64,000 bases of DNA from Neoroseomonas lacus (GTDB taxonomy: Bacteria > Pseudomonadota > Alphaproteobacteria > Acetobacterales > Acetobacteraceae), in assembly GCF_014644535.1 (NCBI RefSeq), contig NZ_BMKW01000015.1, positions 100,441 through 164,440 of the forward strand, given 5' to 3'. The translations under genes and the position numbers were made by a program. The notes under the pieces were generated by a model. The model made no database searches. It was not told the origin of the DNA and saw nothing but the letters and a program-made list of their open reading frames with translations. Positions 59,310 to 64,000 of the stretch are shown here, piece after piece. Position 1 is the stretch's first letter, and each line of letters opens with the position of its first letter.

Positions 59310-60853
59310 TCCGCGGCCGCCGATTGCACTGCGCCGCGCCGTTGCCGCGGCGCTGCCGCCTCGCGCCCGACCATGCAGGCGCAGCCGCCGAGCAGCACTG
59401 CGAAAGCGAGGCACGCCAGGTCAATGCCGGCGATGTCCCAGCGCCACGCGGGCAGCGTCGCGGCCAGCGCGCTACCCGGCGTGGCGACGACATTGACCAC
59501 CGGCACCGCGACCTGCAGGACGGCGCCGAGCCAGAGCTGTTCCTGCCAGGCGCGGCGATGGCTGCGGAACAACGGATGCAGTAGCAGCACGGCCCAGGCG
59601 ATGAAGAAGCAGTAGACTTCCCAGGTTATGCGCCCGGCCATCTCGACCGGCAGCAGCCGGTTGGCGAGCAGATAGATGGCCATCGCCGCCGGCAGCCCGG
59701 CGATGGCGCCGACATTGAGGATCTCGACGAGACGCGTGCCGGCGCCGGCGCCGGATTTCTGCCGACGCTTCACCGCCCACAGGATGGTGCCGGTGGCGAC
59801 CATGGCGCTGCCCATCAGCGCTGACAGGAAGAACAGCGCGCGCATCACGCCGCCGCCGAAGCGGCCGACATGCAGCCCGTACATCACGCCGCGCGTGGCG
59901 TCCGCCGGGCCGTCGGGTTCGCGCGTGGCGATGACCGCGCCGGTGGTGCCGTTGAAGATGATGGTGCGACGGCTGACGGAGACGCGGTCGCTGTCCTGCT
60001 GCTGGAAGGTGATGGTGGCGGTTGAATCACCCGGGTTGGTGACGAGCACGCGGCCGATCTCGCCGCCATGCCAGCGCGCCTTCGCTTCGGCGACCAGCGG
60101 CGTGACGGGAGTGAGCGGCGTCGCCACGCCGGCGCGCGGCACGGCTTCGTCGATGCCGAAGACGGCGGCGGTATAGGCAGCGCGGTTGCCCTCGAAATTG
60201 GTCAGGATCGGCCAGGGCATGGTCAACGCGATCAGCGTGACGAGGCCGGTATAGGTGATCATCAGGTGATAGGGCAGCGCCAGGGTGGCGAGCGCGGCAT
60301 GGCCGTCGAGCCAGGAGCGTTGGCCCTTGCGCGGGCGGAAGGTGAAGAAGTCGGCGAAGATCCGCCGATGCGTCACGATGCCGCTGACGATCGAGACCAG
60401 CATGACCATGGCGCAGAAGCTGACGATCCAACGCGCGATCGGGATCGGCAGGCCGAACAGTTGGAAGTGGAAGGCGTAGAAGAAGTCGCCGCCAGCCGTG
60501 GCGCGCGCGGCGAGGTCACCACCGGTCCGCGGGTCGAGCTGCGCCTGCCGGAAGCCGCGCGGGGTCGCCGTCGGGTCGCGCCAGAAGGCAGAGGCAACCG
60601 GATTGCGCTCGCTCGGCATCAAGATGATCCAGCTCGGTGCCGCCGGGGCGCGACGCTGCATCTCGGCAATGACCACTTCGGTCGCGCGCGTGCCTGGTGC
60701 CGCCTGCTGCAATTCAGGGCGCATCCACAGCGAGATCTCCGGGCGGAAATAGCTGACCGTGCCGGTGAGGAAGATGGCGAAGAGCAGCCAGCCGACAACG
60801 AGGCCGCTCCATGTGTGCAGCCAGGCCATGGACTGGCGGAACCCGGCCTTCAT
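59306..60853 (-). CDS. PepSY-associated transmembrane (iron-regulated, PiuB-like) protein
   Basis: 515 residues. MAWLHTWSGLVVGWLLFAIFLTGTVSYF is the standard first helix, with HGWSG-like His. Further helices lie at IARWIVSFCAMVMLVSIVSGIVTHRRIFADFFTF, at LATLALPYHLMITYTGLVTLI, and in the C-terminal third. His residues in the helices may bind haem. Relatives are proposed to reduce or release iron from siderophores at the inner membrane. Overlaps both neighbours by 4 bp. Confidence 0.9.
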   Translation of the reverse strand: MKAGFRQSMAWLHTWSGLVVGWLLFAIFLTGTVSYFRPEISLWMRPELQQAAPGTRATEVVIAEMQRRAPAAPSWIILMPSERNPVASAFWRDPTATPRGFRQAQLDPRTGGDLAARATAGGDFFYAFHFQLFGLPIPIARWIVSFCAMVMLVSIVSGIVTHRRIFADFFTFRPRKGQRSWLDGHAALATLALPYHLMITYTGLVTLIALTMPWPILTNFEGNRAAYTAAVFGIDEAVPRAGVATPLTPVTPLVAEAKARWHGGEIGRVLVTNPGDSTATITFQQQDSDRVSVSRRTIIFNGTTGAVIATREPDGPADATRGVMYGLHVGRFGGGVMRALFFLSALMGSAMVATGTILWAVKRRQKSGAGAGTRLVEILNVGAIAGLPAAMAIYLLANRLLPVEMAGRITWEVYCFFIAWAVLLLHPLFRSHRRAWQEQLWLGAVLQVAVPVVNVVATPGSALAATLPAWRWDIAGIDLACLAFAVLLGGCACMVGREAAAPRQRRGAVQSAAAE

Positions 60854-61140
60854 GCGACCCCCAGCAACCAGAAGGCGCCGCCGAACACGCCGGCGGCGAT
60901 GGCAAGCCCGACCCAGGCGCGCAGCGCCGATGACGCGGCGAAGACCCAGATCACCGCCGCGGTGTAGATGGCGTAGCTCGCCATCATGCCGATCAGCGCG
61001 CCCTCGACGCGCGAACCGAGCCGCGCCAGCGCGATCGAGCTGAGCGCGGCCACCGCATAGCCGCCGAGGATGGCGGCCACGCAGCGGGAGACGATGCCGC
61101 CGATGCGGCGCGCCTCCATGGGATTCCAGGTGAGGCGCAT
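60850..61140 (-). CDS. DUF3649 membrane protein
   Basis: 96 residues with two or three helices (VSRCVAAILGGYAVAALSSIALA; YAIYTAAVIWVFAASSALRAWVGLAIAAG). Conserved small partner between a TonB-dependent receptor and a PepSY protein. The ATG at 61140 lies 1 nt after the receptor's stop; the longer frame upstream is inside the receptor gene. Confidence 0.85.
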   Translation of the reverse strand: MRLTWNPMEARRIGGIVSRCVAAILGGYAVAALSSIALARLGSRVEGALIGMMASYAIYTAAVIWVFAASSALRAWVGLAIAAGVFGGAFWLLGVA

Positions 61141-61141
61141 C

Positions 61142-63295
61142 TCACCACGTATAGGCGAGGGTGGCGTAGACGGTGCGGCCGGCGCCATAGCCGCAGCTGC
61201 CGGTCGCGGAGCCGACCGCGCCCGAGCATGAGTCGAGGTAGCGCGTGTTGCCGATGTTGGTGCCGTTGACCGCGAGGCGCCAGTTCTGCCAGGTCACGCT
61301 CGCCATCGCGTCATACAGCGTATAGGACGGCGTCACGGCGATCGCCCCGTCGACGTTGTTCGCGAGGGTATTGCCCTGGTAGCGCACGCCGCCGCCGATC
61401 ATCAGCGCGATGCCTTCGGCGAAATGAAAGGTATAGTCCGTCCAGGCCGAGATCTGGTGATTCGGCGTTACCACCGGGCGATTGCCCTGGGTGCCGGTGT
61501 TGGAACTGGTGACCTCGGGCTCCTGGTAGGTGTAGGCGGCGATCACGCGCCAATCGTCGGTCAGCGCCACGTTCGCCTCGACCTCGACGCCCTGGTTGCG
61601 GACTTCGCCGGTCTGGGTGCTGTAGTTGGTGTGCTGCGGGTCGGTGGTCAGCACGTTCTGTTGCGTCAGGTCGAACAGCGCGACCGAGGCGAAGCTGCGG
61701 CTGCCCGGCGGCTGGTACTTCACGCCGACTTCCCACTGCGTGCCGGTCGTCGGTTCGAAATTGGCACCATAGAAATCGGTGCCCGCCGTTGGTAGGAACG
61801 AGGTCGAGTAGCTGATGTAGGGCGAGACGCCGGACTCGAAGGAGTAGAGGAGGCCGACGCGGCCGGTGAAGGCCGAATCATTCAGCGAGGTCACCGCCTC
61901 GGTGAAGGTGTTGCGGGTGTCCTGCCACGACCAGTCATAGCGGCCGGTCAGCGTGAAGTAGACGCGGTCCCAGCGCATCTGGTCCTGCACATAGGTGCCG
62001 AGCTGCTGTTGCGTCTGGTTGGTGCTGGTGGTGATCGCCGGCAGTGGCACATAGGCGCCGTAGACCGGGTTGAACAGGTTGATCGACGGACCGACCGCGG
62101 AGCCCGCGCGGTTCTGCATCAGCTGCCAGCGATAGTCGACGCCGCCGAGCAGGGTGTGCTCGATCGGCCCGGTCATCGCGCGGTACTCAATGTTGTTGTC
62201 CAGCGTGGCGGCACTGGTGATCGGTTCGCCGCGGTAGGCGATGCGGCCCGCGGTGTTGCCCGTCTGGGTGTATGGATAGATCGAGCGGTAGTCGATGTGG
62301 TAGTACATGTAGCGGAAGCTCGAACGGATCAGCCAATTTTCCGCCGGCCGGACCGACAGCAGGTAACCCGCGGTGAACTGGTCTCGCGTGAAGCGGTCGT
62401 AGTTCGGCTCGCCGGTGTTGCGGCTGATCGGGATGCGCCCGTAGGGGCTGTAGTCGATCGTACCCGCGCGCGGCAGGAACTGCGCGGAGGAACCGGCCTC
62501 GTCGTGCAGGTAGCTGCCCAGGACAGTCAGGTCGACCATTTCATTGGGGCGCCAGCGGAAGGATGGCGCCGCATAGATGCGGTCGTTGGTGACGTCGTCG
62601 ATCGAGGTGTCTGAATCGCGCCACAGGCCGGTGAAGCGCCACATCAGCGAGTCGTCGTCGGTCAGCGAACCGCCGACGTCGCCCATCACCTGCATGCGGT
62701 TGTAGCTGCCGACCTGGGTGGCGAGAACGTTGCTCATGCCCGGCTGGGGGATGCGGCTGGTCGCGTTCACGATGCCGCCGATATTCGTCTGGCCGTAGAG
62801 CGCCGAGGCGGAGCCGCGCAGCACTTCGATGCGCTCCATGCCCCAAGGCTCGAGGCGCGCGCTGTTGAAGCCGTTGAAGGCCGGCAGGCGCATGCCGTCC
62901 AGGAAGATGTCGCCCTGGAATCCACGAATCTGGAAGTATTCGCCGCGGGCGTCGTCGCCATACTGCTCGAAGTTGACGCCCGGCGTGTAGCGCAGCGCCG
63001 AGGAGAGGTTCCACGAATTCATCACGTCCATCCGCTCACGCGTGATGACCGAGATGGATTGCGGCGTGTCGACGATCGGCGTGTCGGTGCGGGTGGCGGT
63101 GGCGCTGCGCGTCGCGACCATGCCCTGGGCCGGGCCACGCGCCGATTCGCTCTCGATGCGCACCTCCGGCAGCGAGACGGAGGCGGGATCATCCGCGGTC
63201 TGCGCACCCGCTGCTGTGGAGATGCTCATCAGGGCCGCGACCGGGACCCAACGGCGGCACCGCAAGGCGGCGCCACTCTCCTTTCGGCTCAACAT
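61142..63295 (-). CDS. TonB-dependent siderophore receptor
   Basis: 717 residues. Outer-membrane barrel. Signal peptide WVPVAALMSISTAAGA then QTADDP. The plug domain contains DTPQSISVITRERMDVMNS, YFQIRGFQGDIFLDGMRLP, WGMERIEVLRGSASALYGQ and GGIVNATSRIP. It ends with YGAGRTVYATLAYTW, the C-terminal aromatic residue needed for barrel assembly. The ATG at 63295 starts the signal peptide; the frame is open 31 codons further up through the Fur-like box. First gene of the iron operon that runs to 58296. Confidence 0.93.
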   Translation of the reverse strand: MLSRKESGAALRCRRWVPVAALMSISTAAGAQTADDPASVSLPEVRIESESARGPAQGMVATRSATATRTDTPIVDTPQSISVITRERMDVMNSWNLSSALRYTPGVNFEQYGDDARGEYFQIRGFQGDIFLDGMRLPAFNGFNSARLEPWGMERIEVLRGSASALYGQTNIGGIVNATSRIPQPGMSNVLATQVGSYNRMQVMGDVGGSLTDDDSLMWRFTGLWRDSDTSIDDVTNDRIYAAPSFRWRPNEMVDLTVLGSYLHDEAGSSAQFLPRAGTIDYSPYGRIPISRNTGEPNYDRFTRDQFTAGYLLSVRPAENWLIRSSFRYMYYHIDYRSIYPYTQTGNTAGRIAYRGEPITSAATLDNNIEYRAMTGPIEHTLLGGVDYRWQLMQNRAGSAVGPSINLFNPVYGAYVPLPAITTSTNQTQQQLGTYVQDQMRWDRVYFTLTGRYDWSWQDTRNTFTEAVTSLNDSAFTGRVGLLYSFESGVSPYISYSTSFLPTAGTDFYGANFEPTTGTQWEVGVKYQPPGSRSFASVALFDLTQQNVLTTDPQHTNYSTQTGEVRNQGVEVEANVALTDDWRVIAAYTYQEPEVTSSNTGTQGNRPVVTPNHQISAWTDYTFHFAEGIALMIGGGVRYQGNTLANNVDGAIAVTPSYTLYDAMASVTWQNWRLAVNGTNIGNTRYLDSCSGAVGSATGSCGYGAGRTVYATLAYTW

Positions 63296-63353
63296 CACTT
63301 CAATCCCCCGGGCTGATCCCTGCATGGGGCAGGGCCAGATGCTTTTCTGCAAT

Positions 63354-63368
63354 TGCGACTCAGTCGCA
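63354..63368. promoter_or_regulatory. Fur-box-like 7-1-7 palindrome
   Basis: TGCGACT-C-AGTCGCA, perfect arms around one base, 59 nt upstream of the receptor start. The 7-1-7 geometry and the surrounding ATTGCGA...TCGCATAT context resemble Fur sites of proteobacteria, fitting an iron-repressed operon. Confidence 0.6.
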
Positions 63369-63559
63369 TATGAAAAATCAATTCGCAAGGCCGCACCTCG
63401 TGACGTGGATCAAGTTTCTGAACAGACGCCCGGCAACCGGGAGGGCCTCATTGCCGTGGGCCCGATCGCTGATGGCAGCTCGCACGGCGCGAAGGGGACA
63501 GCTCGGCGCACCGCCCGTCGCGGGTGCGGCGGAGGTTCCCGCCCGGGCTTACTGCTACT

Positions 63560-63591
63560 TGGCACGACGTTTGTGTCGACGCGGCGTGCCA
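63560..63591 (-). terminator. hairpin downstream of tonB
   Basis: TGGCACG (63560-63566) pairs with CGTGCCA (63585-63591); the loop is 18 nt and can pair further. It begins 28 nt beyond the tonB stop on the minus strand. No U-run. Apart from this and the Fur-like site, nothing is seen in 63296-63619. Confidence 0.35.
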
Positions 63592-63619
63592 CGTCACTCT
63601 GGCAGCAGAACGGCGGCGC

Positions 63620-64000
63620 CTATCTCAGTTGGAAACGTATCGGGACGGCGATCACCAGGCTGTCGCCCGGCATGTCCGCCGGCATGGCAGGCAGGCTGGC
63701 CCGCTGGATCATCGCTTCCACCGCCTGGTCGAGATCCGCCTCGCCGGCACTGCGTTCGATCCGCCAGCTGGCGACGCGGCCGTCCCGCATGACGATGAAC
63801 CGCAGCAGCGCAACGCCTGTCGCGCGCCGCGCCCTGGCGGATTCGGGATAGCGCTTCTGGCGCTCCAGCGCGGCGGCGACCGCCCGGAGATAGGATGGCG
63901 GCGGCGCCGAGGGCCGCGCGGCCGGGGAGGGCGCGACGGCGGCGGGCGCGGCCGCCGGCGCGGCGGCGGCCGGGCGCGGCGGTGCTGCGCGCGGTGGGGC
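63620..64000 (-). CDS. TonB-family energy transducer, C-terminal part (5' end beyond window)
   Basis: 126 residues up to a TAG at 63620-63622; the frame is open to the window edge. A Pro/Ala-rich periplasmic spacer leads into the TonB C-terminal domain: LERQKRYPESARARRATGVALLRFIV, DGRVASWRIERSAGEADLDQAVEAMI and a final strand VIAVPIRFQLR. The YP motif after the first helix is the usual TonB signature. It energises outer-membrane receptors such as the adjacent one. Same strand as the receptor operon, 325 bp upstream of it. Confidence 0.85.
   Translation of the reverse strand, partial: APPRAAPPRPAAAAPAAAPAAVAPSPAARPSAPPPSYLRAVAAALERQKRYPESARARRATGVALLRFIVMRDGRVASWRIERSAGEADLDQAVEAMIQRASLPAMPADMPGDSLVIAVPIRFQLR

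Noticed and set aside
63370..63851. Plus-strand open frames upstream of the TonB receptor
   Set aside because: They lie antisense to the tonB C-terminal domain or in the promoter gap, and have no domain or plausible ribosome site.
1..64000. tRNA, rRNA or integrase-type attachment sites
   Set aside because: I looked for tRNA-like ends, rRNA segments and integrase genes next to the marR-hmgA cassette and the repeat-protein locus and saw none; a covariance-model scan would be the decisive test.

Overview
The window is a GC-rich stretch from an alphaproteobacterium. I infer an Acetobacteraceae (Roseomonas-like) host. The grounds are the rph/rdgB/hrcA housekeeping genes, a Bug-type tripartite carboxylate receptor, many peptide/amino-acid ABC importers, and tightly packed operons with ATGA stop/start overlaps. 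No rRNA, tRNA or CRISPR array is visible.

Layout. Positions 1-4.1 kb are housekeeping: a LOG-family hydrolase fragment, a small exported protein, rdgB and rph on the minus strand, and hrcA diverging from them. From 4.3 to 7.9 kb there is a GntP-type permease coupled to a patatin-like lipase, then a Bug-type binding protein. An ABC-F ATPase with a structured leader follows at 8.4-10 kb. From 10 to 23.5 kb an IclR regulator faces a 12.5-kb catabolic operon: hydantoinase/oxoprolinase A and B, a Dpp-type importer with a permease-ATPase fusion, an SDR, and a three-part [2Fe-2S]/FAD dehydrogenase. A PEP mutase/isocitrate lyase-type enzyme converges on its end.

The most unusual part is 24.5-37.8 kb. 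A type I secretion ABC exporter and its HlyD-type adaptor lie upstream of a 1449-residue protein made almost only of 180 tandem 8-residue Thr-rich repeats. Two SPINDLY/OGT-type (GT41) glycosyltransferases follow on the same strand, and two SAM methyltransferases converge on them. I infer a secreted, possibly O-glycosylated repeat protein with its own glycosylation and export machinery. The repeats carry a second-order period of 24 units (576 bp).

From 38 to 40.4 kb are an MFS transporter and a MetX-like alpha/beta hydrolase. From 40.4 to 43.9 kb a marR-hmgA pair is bracketed by decayed insertion sequences: an IS5/IS630 mosaic with 13-bp inverted ends, and an IS66 tail. At 44-51 kb a branched-chain-type ABC importer (with a LivM-LivG fusion) sits behind an enolase-superfamily enzyme and opposite a LysR regulator. 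At 51.5-58.1 kb a second Dpp-type importer (with two ATPases fused) is coupled to an amidase and an AtzH/HpxZ-like protein. At 58.3-64 kb lies an iron-uptake operon: TonB-dependent receptor, DUF3649, PepSY, DUF3325 and DUF4198, behind a Fur-like 7-1-7 palindrome, with the 3' part of a tonB gene at the window end.
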